Positions 1-11,730 of a stretch of 64,000 bases of DNA are shown here, one piece after another. The DNA is from Warburgia ugandensis (Eukaryota; Streptophyta; Magnoliopsida; Canellales; Canellaceae). Position 1 is the stretch's first letter. Each line of letters begins with the position of its first letter. The stretch lies in assembly GCA_035236585.1 (NCBI GenBank), contig CP141131.1, positions 19,443,103 to 19,507,102 on the forward strand. The letters are read 5' to 3'. Position numbers and translations under genes: made by a program. The notes below the pieces were generated by a model. That model had not been told where the DNA came from. It did not search any database and was given only the letters and a program-made list of their open reading frames with translations.

Positions 1-256
1 TCCTTTCTTCCATCTTTTAATATAAATATCCATAACCATTAACCTATGTTGCGAGGTTAAACTCTCACCAGGTATCATCTTACAATTCTTACACATTGAT
101 CTTTTAGTATTTCTAAGTAGAAAAAAGTCTATTTAGCTTTTATGAAGTCTACTTTTAAAGGTTATTAAGTGTTCATCCCTCTTCTTAAAGAATATATTTG
201 CAATGGCTAGGTTATATGACAAAGCAAAATTGAGGATAGTTTCCCCCATGTATAAG
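1..256 (-). mobile_element. RTE-type LINE fragment, internal part of the ORF
   Basis: This stretch aligns almost base for base with 42735-42990 of the full-length LINE in the same orientation, covering the end of the endonuclease domain and the linker to the reverse transcriptase. It is cut by the window edge on the left and stops abruptly near 256. It keeps four A's (read on the minus strand) at the place where the full-length copy has three, so it shows the undamaged frame there, but it has its own in-frame TAA a codon later. It is a dead fragment. Confidence 0.85.
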
Positions 257-284
257 CATGTCTAATACATTTGATAAAAAAAAT

Positions 285-962
285 GCCCTATGCTTAAAAG
301 TAAACAACTAAAGAAGTTAATAATGTAGCACAAAGTTTAGTAGACTAATCAAATCTAGCAGTTTTTTCCTACAACCTTTTCCCTTGAGACTTTCAATGAA
401 CGCGGAGAACAACACCAATCACCCAAAATGAATCAAGGTGGTGAATCAACCTCTCCCCATATCCTTCGCAGAATTCCAACAAGCTAACCTTATTTCGAGC
501 AAAGGGTTTGTACAGAGCCAATATAGTATTGAAGGTGCATCATCAATTCATAAATGACCAGATTCTAAAACAGATGGATCCTCTTTAGGTGACTACAGTG
601 ATTCATAATCCTTCAAGTGAATTGATAACTAGAGAAGAATCCTTAGAACAGCCAATTATGAAGAAGAGGAGAAATTGATTAGAACCAAAAGTAACTCGAG
701 AGTAAGGCTAAAGCGAAACAAAAACATGGGAAAGGTAAACAAAGAGCATATTTGGATGTATCATATATATCTTAGAAACATGCACTATGCTTACAACAAA
801 ATAACCAGAGAAGTTATAATCTAGTAGAAAATTTAGTAGACCAATCAAATCTTGCAACTTTTGGCCATAGCCTTTCTCTCAGAGACATTCAACAAAGATC
901 GATGACAAATATCAATTACCCAAAGCAAATTGAAGTCGTGAATTATCCTCTACCCATATCTG
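285..962 (+). repeat. Imperfect direct repeat of about 185 bp (285-465 and 779-962)
   Basis: Two diverged copies share, in order, an ATGCTTA block, a TTTAGTAGAC-CAATCAAATCT block, an ACCAATCACCCAAA-like block and an ACCTCT-CCCATATC end. No coding potential is seen in them or in the 310-bp spacer. The second copy stops matching exactly at 961, where the copia LTR begins. Confidence 0.6.
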
Positions 963-3900
963 TGGGAAAATCGTGCATAATTAGTTAGCTATTTTAAAAA
1001 AATCTTTTGTTACAGATTGTGTCCTTAGAATTAGGCATATATAGCCAAGTTTCCTATTCTGTTAGTTTCTTATTTTCTATTAGGATATCCCACAAATCAT
1101 GGGATTTGATTTAGTAACTTACAGTTTTGAGTGCTAGGGTTGCTATATATATTTGGCTGTAATATTCAAATTGAAAATATATTCCTCTTTTTAAAGTTTC
1201 AACATGGTATCAAAGCTTTAGACTCAAATCTGGGAAAGTTTTTTTTCCAGCCTTCATTGCAGAAATTCAGAAGCATCGTTAACCTACATTGTTGACTTTT
1301 ATTGCCGAGGTTTTCATCGCCGACTTCAAGCTCTTGTTTCCTGTTTTTCACCCTCTATTTTACTCTATTTTTCATCCCTAAAACAGAGCAACTGGTCTAG
1401 CCTTCTTTCTATGGCCAACATCATCATTGTCTCGCTATCGTTCAAAATGTTAGAGATCAAGAAGACTATTGCTACAACCCAATCAGAAGAGGTAATCCGA
1501 CCCCAACAACCAGGAGAATTGTAGAGTATTCAGATCTCCTGCAGGTTAGATGGGAAAAACTACATTAAGTGGTCTCAACTCATCCATACGGTGTTGAAAG
1601 GAAAAGAAAAGATTATTCATCTTATGGGTACAGGTCCTAAACCAGGGGATCCGAAGTTTGAAGCATGGGATAAAGAAGACTCTATGATCATGGCGTGGTT
1701 GTGGAATTCTATGGTTCCAGAAATAAGTGAGCATGTTTTTGGCTACTGCCAAGGACATATAAGATGCAATTCGACAGACCTACTCCAAAGCTAGAGATGC
1801 AGCTCAAGTGTTCAAGGTCAAGGTGAAAACTATGGCTGCAAAACAAGGGAATAAGACGGTCACTGAATATGCAAATCAATTGAAACCCTTATGGATGGAA
1901 TTGGATCACTACCAAGTGATAAAAACTGAATGCCCTGATGATGCAGCAATCCTAAAAGACTTTATTGAATAAGACAGGGTTTATGATTTTTTTGTTGGAC
2001 TTAATCCAGAATTTGATCAAGTAAGGGTACAGATTCTTGAGAGGCAGGAGGTTCCATGCTTTAATGAAGTAGTGGCTCTAATCCGAGGTGAAGAGAGTAG
2101 AAGATGGTTGATGCTTGAACCACAAACCACTGATAGTTTGGCTATGGCAGCTAATGGTAACAACAAATCAGTCATGAACAAGGAGAAAGAAACAACAATT
2201 GAAGGAGAAAAGGGTGGCCAGCCGAAAACCCAACACCGTGACGGATTATGGTGCAGTTACTGCGAGAAGTCTAGCCACGCTCGTGAAAAATGCTAGAAAC
2301 TTCATGGAAAGCCTCCAAGCCGAGAATGGGGCCAAAAAGGAGGTCAACCACAGAACAATGGACGAGTCTACATTGCTGCAGTACCACAAGGCGATTTAAC
2401 ATCACCGGAGCCGAGTAGCCTCAACCAAGAAGAGGTTGAGAGGGTGAGATCACTTATCAACAATCTTGGAAAACCTGAAGGACTAACAGGTACTTATTCT
2501 TTGGCATATTCAGGTGAGTTTCCATCTTCCATTGGATTAAATGTCTCAGGTACAATCTTCCCCAACTCCTGGGTCATGGAGTCAGGAGCAACCAATCATA
2601 TGACCCATTCATCCAATATTTTTTCAACCTACTATCCATGTCCAAGCAATAGGAAAATAGCCACAGCCAATGGATCCTTGACCATTGTAGCAAGTATAGG
2701 GGATGTCAAAATAAGCCCATTCGTGACTTAAAAAAATGTCCTTCACGTTCCTAAATGGTCTATAAACCTAGTCTCTATACAAAAACTCACTCAAGATTTA
2801 TGTTGTAATGTGATTTTTCACAGTAGTTATTGTATATTTCAAGACAAGGATTCGGAGAGGATGATTGGACATGCTAGAGAAACGAATGGCCTCTACCACC
2901 TTGAAGCACCAAGTCAATTGAACATGACCAAAGGCAAACTTCCCTCTTCCTTCATATTAGAATGTGTCTTATCCAATAAAGAAAAAATTTTACTTCACTA
3001 TTGCCGTCTTGGACATCCATCGTTTAAGGTTATTAAAATTATGTTTCCCTCTTTGTTTAGAGATTTAATTGTAGGAAATTTTCAGTGTGAGGTGTGTGAA
3101 CTTGCTAAACACAAGCAAGTACCCTTTCCAATTAGTAATAAAAGAAGTTTCTCTCCTTTCTATCTTATTCACAATGATATTTGGGGTCCATTATTGTTTC
3201 TAATGTTTCTGGGGCAAGATGGTTTGTTTCTTTCATTGATGATTGTATTTGTGTTACCTGGATTTTTCTGCTTAAAAATAAGTCTGATGTTAGTATTGTG
3301 CTCCCGATTTTTTGTTCTATGATTAAAAATCAATTTGGGGTCAATATCAAAAGGTTTAGGTCAAATAATGCCAGAGATTATTTCAATCAAATTCTTACCC
3401 CCATATTTTCAAAAAGAAGGAATAGTACATGAGTCATCTTGTGTCAATACTCCATAGCAAAATGAGGTAGCAGAGGGGAAAAATGATCATCTCCTGGAAA
3501 AAAACCGAGCCTTGTTGTTTCAAAAAAATGTGTCTAAGGTCTTTTAGGGGGAAGTAGTTCTTACAGCCACTCATCCAATAAATCGTTTGCCTTCAAGGGT
3601 CTTGGGTTTTAAGAGTCCTATGGACATACTTTCAACATTTTACCCAAACCTAAATACTACAAACAACCTTGTTCCTAGGATTTTTGGGTGCATGTCATTT
3701 GTCCATGTTCATAGTCAAAACAGGGGGAAATTACATCCAAGGGTTCTAAAATATATCTTTGTGGGCTATCCTTCAACTTAGAAAGGGTATAAGTGTTACC
3801 ACCCTCTGTCAAAGAAATTCTATGTATCGGTGGATGTTACACTCAATGAACAAGAGTCTTATTTCACTAATCCTTATCTTCAAGGGGCGAATTCAACTGG

Positions 3901-4530
3901 GAAAGATAAGGAAGATTTTTTGCTTAATTTGTCATCAATTCCTATGTCTAAAACCTCGGATCCTGCACCCGCACCTCCTTGTTCATTTTGTTCCAATCAT
4001 GTTCCTGAACTCATACCCAAACTTGAACCTATACCTAAAACACCAAATGAACCACAAGAAAAGACCGATTATGCTCTGCGAAATGTGAGATTTGACAAAG
4101 ACAAGGTGTTCACAAGGAGGAAGATGGCTATTCCTGAACCTATGCACGTCCGAGAATCCAACTCAGATCCTTTGAATGAGGTAACAATTTCTAACAATCC
4201 ATTACAAGATGAAACTGAATTTCATGTGGATAATGATGACCAAGACTTTCCAAATGCCATTAGGAAAGGAACCAGAAAATGCACAAAGCAACCATTATAC
4301 CCTCTTGTACATTTTTTGTCATTTAAGAATTTTTCACTGTCTCATAGAACCTTTCTTGTAAGCTTAAATACCATCACCATTCCTGCCACCTTATCCGAGG
4401 CTTCGTTAGATGAAAAATAAAAACAAACTATGAATGTGGAGATGGAGACATTAGAAAAGAACAAGACTTGGAAGTTGGTAAAGTTACTGGCAGGAAAGAA
4501 ACCGGTGGGCTGTAAGTGGGTGTATACAGT
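961..4530 (+). mobile_element. Ty1/copia retrotransposon, 3'-truncated and decayed
   Basis: A probable 5' LTR (961-1204, TG...CA) is followed at 1205 by TGGTATCAAAGC, a typical copia primer-binding site for initiator Met-tRNA. The decayed polyprotein then shows, in order: a gag region (about 1543-2300) ending in a CX2CX4HX4C zinc knuckle (CSYCEKSSHAREKC); a protease region with WVMESGA where WxxDSGA is expected, so the catalytic Asp is Glu; the HHCC integrase zinc region (about 2990-3130); integrase core pieces (HNDIWGP, GCMSFVHVH); and the first residues of the reverse transcriptase (PVGCKWVYTVK) near 4500-4530. Frameshifts and stops separate these parts. No 3' LTR, RNase H or complete RT is present; the element is cut where the GC-rich repeat begins at 4531. 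Confidence 0.85.
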
Positions 4531-4985
4531 AAAGCTATGTAGTCATAGGTGCGACTAGTCGCTAGGCACAAAAAGGCGCAGCCATGCGACTCGATTAAGG
4601 CCAGGCACAGTAGGTTTAAGGGGCAGTGGCCTAGGCACGCAGCTTGCTGCGCCTTGTGCTTTTTGCGCCTCTGACTCCAAGCTCACCATAATCAATATAA
4701 AACCCTTTTTTCCCCTTTCTTCTTCTTCTTCTTTTTCTTCCCAGACTTTCTTTCGTCTTCTTGCTACCATCCTCATCTTCCATTGACAATTGAAGGTTTC
4801 TTGAAGTGATTAAAGGTAAGAAATTATAGATTTTTGTTATGTACTATGTAGTCATAGGCGCGACTAGTTGCTAGACGCAAAAAGGTACGAGCTTGCGACT
4901 CGATTTTGGGTAGGCGCAAGTGACTAGTCGTGCACCTAATGCACCCCCATTTCCATGCGCCTTGCATTCACATTTGACACTTTTT
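4531..4985. repeat. Duplicated GC-rich repeat unit interrupting the copia RT
   Basis: Two copies of one unit begin at 4536 and 4849. Each opens with CTATGTAGTCATAGG-GCGACTAGT, followed by GCGCAAAAAGG-type and TGCGACTCGATT blocks, and each ends in GCGCC/GCACC-rich sequence. The GC-rich ends resemble those of the element at 14278-15489, suggesting related nonautonomous DNA transposons. A pyrimidine-rich tract (4700-4760) lies between the copies. No protein is coded. Confidence 0.5.
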
Positions 4986-5035
4986 CAATTGCAACTGGAG
5001 CTACAACCTTCAAATGGTGCATACCGTCGAGCCAG

Positions 5036-5335
5036 GGACTACCGTAGGGGTAGCACCAATAGGTAACAAGATGAGGGAGACTAGACTTAGATGGTTTGGA
5101 CATGTCCAAAGGAGACCAAAAACGGCACTGGTTAGAAGGAGCGAGGCAATGCACGTATAAGCTTTTAAAAGGGCAAGGGGAAGGCCTAAAAGAACGTAGA
5201 TAGAAGTGGTGAGGAAAGATTTTAAAACTTTGGGACTACATGAAGCCATGGTACTAAATAGAGAGGAATAGAGGAATAAGATTCATGTGGACGACCCCTA
5301 ATTGGGATAAGGTCTTGGTGATGATGATGATGACA
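5036..5335 (+). mobile_element. RTE LINE 3'-end fragment (5'-truncated)
   Basis: The sequence matches the last 300 bp of the LINE at 40608-44156, including the C-terminal coding motif [11 protein letters not shown] and the AATTGGGATAAGGTCTTG terminus followed by (GAT)n at 5320-5333. Where the full-length copy has a TAG stop (40795-40797), this copy reads GAG, so it records an earlier state of that codon. Confidence 0.85.
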
Positions 5336-5558
5336 TAAATATTCATACATAGGGTTGTGTGGAAGAGCCAAAAAGATTTACCAGTAACAGTGCCGAAAAT
5401 GAGAGAACATACAGATGACAATAACAGTTGAAAGTTAGTTATTTCTGCTTGTTATTTTTTCTTTATTGCTTCTTTTCTGTTCTTCATTCCATTGACTCAT
5501 GGGTTGTTCTTCTTATCCGTGTCCTTTTCTTTTTCTTCTTTTATCTTTTGGTCAATCT

Positions 5559-5741
5559 GAAGGGGACCCTTAGCGTAACGGTAGAGTTATTGTCATGTGA
5601 TCTTGAGGTCACAGGTTTGAGGCGCAAAAACAGCCTCTTGCAAAAATGCAAAGTAAGGCTGTGTACTATAGACCCTTTTGGTCCGGCCCTTCCCCAAACC
5701 CCACATACACAGGAGCTTCATGCACCGGGTTGCCCTTTTTC
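5559..5741 (+). mobile_element. Au-like SINE, copy 1
   Basis: tRNA-derived SINE with an A-box-like head (CTTAGCGTAACGGTA), a B box (CACAGGTTTGAGG), the family body with AGCCTCTTGCAAAAATGCAAAG, and a pyrimidine-rich TGCCCTTTTT end. It is bounded by a perfect 16-bp target duplication, ATCTTTTGGTCAATCT, at 5543-5558 and 5742-5757. Confidence 0.9.
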
Positions 5742-5842
5742 ATCTTTTGGTCAATCTCAAGCTGCACAGACAAACATTGGCGAAAATAACAGGAAAAAAC
5801 CACGACGAATCATTAGTGAACTTAACATAAATATACATATAT

Positions 5843-7829
5843 TGTAATGACTCAAATTTTGAAGATATTTTGTATCACTTTACAACCACGATCAATCACG
5901 ATGTTTACCATGAGCCAATCAGTTATAAATTTTTTATTTTGAAAATCAATATATTTTTAATGAAATTAATAGATGGTTAGATTTTTAATTTCAATTAAAA
6001 TATGAAACAAAGGAATTTGTAAGAAAAATCAGTATCATTAGATTCTACACTCGAAATGGAATCCAACGCCTCAAAGAACGCTGAAAACCAAGCTCGTATG
6101 ATCAAGTTATGGACGTTTAAAGATCAAGGGCATTTGTGAAATTTATCTTTAAAACGAAAACAGGCTGAAAACACAAGGGGTCATTTTGATAACGACACCC
6201 CGTGCGTCATCTCCTTCCCCAGGCCAGGCAATGCACAGCACCGCCATACCTGTACGACGCAGCAAAAAAATGGCGGCATAGCCTTCCCCTCCTATAAATT
6301 CCTCCAATCCCCCTTTTCCAAATCAAGCTTCCTCCACTCCAATCACTCCCAAAAACGGATCTGGCAACAACGGTTTGCAGCTCCATTTGAGGCCTCTAAT
6401 CGGGCGACAAAGAGAGCTTCCCAGGAATACCTTAGGACTCAGATTGAAGGGAAATACAAGCTAAGTAACGACGCTCGAGGTAGGTAGTCTGATACTACTA
6501 AGTTTTTAAATGCATCTTAAACTCTGTCTTGCCTTTATTACCGTTTTTAGCATGCTTTTGAGATATGATGTTCTTATATGAGTATGCGAAATTATCTCAT
6601 GTTTTATGGCTTTGAATGCGATACTAGCATGAACTAATTTTATGCATCGCTAGCATAGTTTGCAAATAAATGCATAAATTACATAATTTACAATGATTGA
6701 GATTTGGATTCTATATGTATAAAAACTTTTTGGGCTAATGAGCTTAGTGGGCACTATGCTGAGAGGTTGTTTATGTATGAGGTTGGCCTCCCGGCCTCTA
6801 CCACTAAAAGTGGATGGTATCACTGCCAACTGGCATTGTCTCTTCCTCGACTGCTATGGTAAACAGGGATGACCACTAGAGGTGTTCATGGTACCCTTTT
6901 TTAGGACAGCCATAGTCGCCGTGGAGGCTGTGGGTTGGTCTCTAGATACCGGAGACACACGATTCCAGCGGGGTGTTGATCATGAGCATAGTTGACCCTA
7001 TGATTTCAGTTTTATTGATATGCATATAGCATCGAGATAGTTGTATACGAGTACTCAAGACCGGTCAATTGAGTGATTTACTAAAAGGCCCATATGCATG
7101 ATATTCATGACAATATCCTTATATGTTTTGACTGATTAGTATTTTAAGAATTTCATAGCTATGGTTATCATCAATTAGTTCGCTTAATGTGTTTGCCGAA
7201 ATCTTTGCATGCATGAGTTGATTTACTACGCTTGCATTTTATATTCTTCTTGCTAATCTATGAGTTTTCGTAGTATACGCATATACACCCATGGTTACCC
7301 AAAAATTAGAAGTGCATGCCTTTATGAATGTGTTCAGTATAACCCTTCTTGCATGTCGTATTTTCAAACTAGTGGGAGCAGATTACCTCCTGAGTATGAT
7401 AAATACTCAACCCAATCCACTATTTTTCAGATCAAACAGACTACAAATAGAAGAAGTATCGGAGAGCGTTAGGACTACAATCGAGTAAGCAAAGGTAAGG
7501 CTGAGTGAGGACTTAACTAGTGATCCTAGTGATCCCTTTTGTATTTGATGTACACTTGGTTGTAGGTGCTTATTTGTAACTTGGGTTGTGATTAACAATC
7601 TTGGGATTAGTCATTATTCATTTATATGTTTTGCCTAAAAAGTGTCATGGCCTTATGCATTATTTGTTCACCGCAATTTGTTAATGACGCTCAAGGTTTT
7701 TATACAAAAGTTTTAATTAAAAGAAAACTTTCACTGCATTCTTTTAGCAAAAAAAAAAATTGTTTTAAAACAAAGATCGATCTCGCTGTTATTATAAAAT
7801 TGCATCATAAAAAAACCCGGGTCGTCACA
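5843..7829 (+). mobile_element. Solo LTR 1 (long-LTR retrotransposon, 1987 bp)
   Basis: The block starts TGTAATGACTC and ends GGGTCGTCACA, and is flanked by a perfect 5-bp duplication TATAT (5838-5842 and 7830-7834). It is homologous through most of its length to 53001-55960, sharing the GGAATCCAACGCCTCAAAGAA block, the GGTAGGTnGTCTGAT block, the GAGTATGATAAATACTCAAC block and the terminus. A TATA-like TATAAAT is at 6293. No polyprotein, primer-binding site or second LTR adjoins it, so it is a solo LTR. Superfamily cannot be read from an LTR; length and style suggest Ty3/gypsy (inference). Small ORFs inside (for example at 7260-7488 and 7626-7967) are not genes. Confidence 0.85.
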
Positions 7830-8178
7830 TATATAGACACATATCTCATGGGTTTACAGCCATTGTCAATGTGTACAATATGGACTAGGTGCTGCATGAA
7901 CAAGAAAGCCATTCCCTGCCATCCCTCAATTGACATAGGACGGAGGGTGAAGGAAATTCAGTCCTAAAGAGAAGTAGAAAAGGAGTGGAGAATTAAAATT
8001 TGAACTTAATATACAATTAGTTTAAACTAGTCTTTTTATAATATACTTTAAATTTAAAAGTCAAAGACTATAGCTCCCAAAAACTAAGTTATGAAATCAC
8101 TCTCACTTTGGCATAATAGGGGTCCAAAAGAATTTTCTGGATTTGCTAACATACAACATTAAATATTCTAAGTTAGAA

Positions 8179-8357
8179 GGGGAGCCTTGGCGCAATGGTA
8201 AAAGTTGTCGTCGTGTGACCTTGAGGTCACGGGTTCGAGGCATGGAATCAGCCTATTGCAAAATGCAAGGTAAGGCTGCCTACTATAGGCCCTTATGGTC
8301 TGCCCCTTCCCCGGACCCCGCATAGGGGGGAGCTTTGTGAACCATGGCTGCCCCTTT
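8179..8357 (+). mobile_element. Au-like SINE, copy 2
   Basis: The best-preserved promoter in the window: A box TGGCGCAATGGT near 8188 and B box GGGTTCGAGGC at 8231. The body matches the other copies and ends in TGCCCCTTTT. No clear target duplication is visible, so the flanks have decayed or the insertion was atypical. Confidence 0.88.
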
Positions 8358-9110
8358 TATCCCCTTTTCTGGACTTTCACAGGTGACAGTGTTTGAAAAC
8401 TTGCATCTCCATAAACTCTTGAGGTGCATATACCTTTCCATGAATCATAGCTTTTGAAATTAAAAAGAGCCATGAAGTTCTTTGAATCGATTGGATTCAA
8501 ACTGATTTGGATATGAGTTACAAACTGGATTACAATTTGAATTGAAGTTATGTATAGATAATACTGATTCCAAAGGAGTGAATTGATGAGTTGCAAATTA
8601 AGAAGCATGCCAAGGCTGAAAAAACAAAAATACTCATTTACATTCAGTACAGTACATCAATCAGCCATTTAAAGAGATGAAGCATAAAATAGTGCATCAA
8701 ATGAAGTAACATTTTCTGAAGTTCAGAACAGCAAAATAAGGCTTAAATAATACCAAAGCATTATATATGAGTCCAAGATGGACTAAATTAGAACCACTTA
8801 AGCCAGAAGAATATGAAACAAATAAAAAGGCAAGGAGCTCATTGTAGATCATTTTGCATATTGGCTGATACGAAACCTAGTTGTTTCAGATTCAATCTAG
8901 CTTTTAGTCCTTACATAGCATATTGCAAAGAGTCACGTGAACAAAAAGAAAAGCCAAAGATTTATCTGTTAAATAAGCATCATTTTTTCAGATGCATTAA
9001 AGTTGGTTAAGCATCAAGAAAATGAAACATAATAATCTTCACCCATGCAATCTCTGGAAGTGAAGTCCAACAAGTCAAATACCAAATAGAACTACTTCAT
9101 AAAATCTAGG
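8358..9110. other. No gene seen (probable VPS13 intron or intergenic DNA)
   Basis: AT-rich sequence. I checked both strands for VPS13 continuation exons and for other conserved protein segments and recognised none. The short ORFs have no family resemblance. Confidence 0.4.
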
Positions 9111-9111
9111 T

Positions 9112-9752
9112 GTAGAGTTTGCAAACTGGCCAGTTCTAGAGAACTAATCAGTTCCTAGCCTCACAAGAATTTACCAATTCTAGTTCCAAGTGAAAACTGT
9201 TTGATTCCTAATTGAGAACTGGCTAGTTCCCTCCCTTACTTATGATCCTTAACTGCATGATCTAAACCATGCTACCATGAGTCCTAAAAGTCCAATCATC
9301 TTCTCCGGCCACTTCCTCATCTTCTCCAGAATCTTTCCCAAACTTCAAATCTGATTTTTTATTTTTTATTTTTGGCGTGATGAGGTTTGGGGGGTGGGGG
9401 GGGAGTGGAGAGGAGAGGAGAGGAGAGGAGAGAGAGATAGTGGGCCCACTTGTCTATAGAACTCACTAGTTTCACCTTGGAATGTGGTAGGAGAGAGAGA
9501 GGAGCAGATGTAGAGAGAACAGGATGTGGCGGTGAAGGTACAGAAGAGAAAGGGGGTGGAGGGGCAATAAACAGAATGAGAGCCTAGTGGGACCCACTTG
9601 TTCTTAGAACTCACCAGTTTCACCTTTTCTCCCATTACTGAAATGGAATGGGAATGTCCAAAAAAAAAAAAAATAACACTAAAAGTTAAGTTCTAGGGCA
9701 TGTTAAAACTAACAAGCTCCAAAACCGAGAACTGGCCAGTTCCTAAACTCTA
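9112..9752. mobile_element. Small DNA transposon-like element with terminal inverted repeats
   Basis: The ends are inverted copies of one motif: left 9112-9138 reads GTAGAGTTT then AACTGGCCAGTTCT; right 9726-9752 is its inverse complement. The core AACTGGCCAGTT is itself palindromic and recurs in variant form inside (9160-9230). The interior holds two copies of a purine-rich plus ACCCACTTGT-CT-AGAACTCAC-AGTTTCACCTT unit (9388-9477 and 9553-9626), the first with a (GGAGA)n run at 9409-9432. No target duplication could be fixed. A hAT-like nonautonomous element is my best guess. Confidence 0.6.
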
Positions 9753-10249
9753 CGACCACTAAAAATCACAAAAGATACCAATCACTTATCTGCCAAAGTT
9801 AGATGTCCTCGATCAAAGAATACCTTTTCTATCCATAAAAAATGTAGCAACCCAAACAGCTTTTCCCGGAAAACGTGGTCTTACTGGAAACATAAGATAT
9901 TCTCAAATAAACCACAAACAAATTCTCCAAATTTCGCAAGGAAAATCTTATTAACTCCCACAAAATTCAAAAGTTCTACTAACACAAAAAACCAAGAACG
10001 GCAAAATTGGGCTCAAAATTCTTCTCAAGAAAAAAGACGTGATTATTCATTATCCCATGCAATCATCATTATTTTTGTTGAAAATATATACAAAATATAT
10101 AGAAAGATTGAAGATATGGAAACTATATTTTTTAAGGGACATGATATCTACACTCCCATCCCACTCTCTAGCAAGCTATAACACCAACTAGGCCCACTTT
10201 TTGGAAGATATGAACCATTCACAATCTTGTTCGCATCACTGATGAGATA
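9753..10249. other. No gene seen
   Basis: AT-rich sequence with no recognisable coding segment, RNA or repeat, lying between the TIR element and SINE copy 3. Confidence 0.4.
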
Positions 10250-10266
10250 CCCACCAAACATCTTAT

Positions 10267-10447
10267 AAAGGGGCAGCCCCAATACACGAAGCTCCCGCCT
10301 ATGTGGGGTCCAGGGAAGGGGCGGACCATAAGGGCCTATAGTAGGCAGCCTTACCTTGCATTTTGCAAGAAGCTGATTCTACGCCTTGAACCCGTAACCT
10401 CAAGGTCACATGACAACAACTTTTACCATCGCACCAAGGCTCCCCTT
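10267..10447 (-). mobile_element. Au-like SINE, copy 3
   Basis: Minus-strand copy: the 3' end (GGGGCAGCCCC) lies at the left and the tRNA-like head (GGAGCCTTGGTGCGATGGTA when read on the minus strand) at the right. It is bounded by a perfect 17-bp duplication, CCCACCAAACATCTTAT, at 10250-10266 and 10448-10464. Confidence 0.92.
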
Positions 10448-10464
10448 CCCACCAAACATCTTAT

Positions 10465-11150
10465 CCATTGGATGAATCTAGCATATAGTTCTTTAAGTTG
10501 AAAAATGGGTAGTAAACTCTTTGCCATCCATTTTAAAACTCAATGAGACAATGGCTAGGATTATCAAATAGATGAGATTGTTAGTCGACCGCACATCTAG
10601 GATGCAGACAAGATTGTGAATGGTCCAAATCTTCCAAAAGGCGGGCCATGTTAGAGTTATAGCTTGTTGAAATGGGAAAGGCGCGTAGCCTATTTAAAAG
10701 GGGAGAGCAGATATCAGGCGCCTTGTTAAATAGTAAAACATGGTATATTTTCAAAAGCTTTCCTGCAATTCGGATACATTCTCCTCACTAAATTATTCAA
10801 AACTCAAACTTAGTAAAGTTCGTCAGAGAAGGGAAGTTTACAAGATCATATGTATTATATATGCTCAATAGGAGAAGAGTTGAAACACACCCAGCAGAAT
10901 TCAACTTATGCTGTGAGTCCGTCATTATTGTAAGGCTGGAAAACCTTAAACCAAGTGTGAACTGTGCCTGGAAACATAAGGCAAACTTTCAGTGAAAGAA
11001 ATGATAAGTTCTCACCACAGCAAACTGAGTGAATGTTTACCATAAAGTAATAGAAGTCACCAGCAAATGTTTGAGTGGCTACAACAGAAACCAAAATAAC
11101 GACATTTGGAGACAAACATACAATATTAAAAAATGAAGAAAAAGGAAAAC
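10465..11150. other. No gene seen
   Basis: Contains a short stretch near 11040-11110 that reads openly on the minus strand, but it has no recognisable homology and no convincing splice frame. No VPS13 exon was found. Confidence 0.4.
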
Positions 11151-11170
11151 CAAGTCACTATATTACAAGA

Positions 11171-11348
11171 AGGGGAGCCATGACATAATGGTAGAGTTGT
11201 CACCGTGTGACCTTGAGGTCACAGGTTTGAGGCATGGAAACAGCCTCTTGCACAATTCAAGGTAAGGTTGCGTACTATTGACCCTTGTGGTCTGCCCTTC
11301 CCCAGACCTCGCATATGCAGGAGCTTCGTGCACCGTGCTGCCCCTTTT
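11171..11348 (+). mobile_element. Au-like SINE, copy 4
   Basis: Full-length copy with a 17-bp target duplication carrying one mismatch (AAGTCACTATATTACAA at 11152-11168, AAGTCATTATATTACAA at 11349-11365). The A box is mutated (CATGACATAATGGTA); the B box is ACAGGTTTGAGG. Confidence 0.9.
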
Positions 11349-11670
11349 AAGTCATTATATTACAAAAAGGAAAAGCACATCTTCAGTAAAAACTAAATGG
11401 GGAAACACTTCAATGTGCCATATATAGTCTAAAGAAGACCAGCTGAAGCTGCTGCAGCATGCCAGCCTATCATAAATAGGTTTACTACTCGATGCGCAAA
11501 GCTATTTAATGGTTTTGAACATCAAAGGCTGACATAATCAGAATTTGTGGGTTAAATTCTAGAAATTAATCAAAATTTGTACAAATATCTAGTTTCTTCT
11601 GACATTAAGATAAGAGATCCATCCACAAGAGAACGCGAGGAGCTAGACTTTAGATCTTTGGTAATATCTG

Positions 11671-11730
11671 CAATGAAGTGCCAGATGGTGCAATGAAGTG
11701 CCAGATGGCGCAATGAAGTGCCAGATGGCG
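11671..11730 (+). repeat. 20-bp tandem triplication at a SINE junction
   Basis: Three head-to-tail copies of CAATGAAGTGCCAGATGGYG (11671-11690, 11691-11710, 11711-11730). The unit joins the SINE's A-box core (GGCGCAATGA) to the left target duplication (AAGTGCCAGATGG), so the triplication arose at or after insertion. Confidence 0.85.

Noticed and set aside
5428..5847. 139-codon ORF
   Set aside because: Runs through a SINE and a T-rich tract; no conserved domain.
7626..7967. 113-codon ORF
   Set aside because: Lies across the end of solo LTR 1 and beyond; no homology and no splice context.
8179..8357. Possible functional tRNA gene (A and B boxes)
   Set aside because: The boxes belong to the SINE head; there is no cloverleaf and the body matches the other ten SINE copies.
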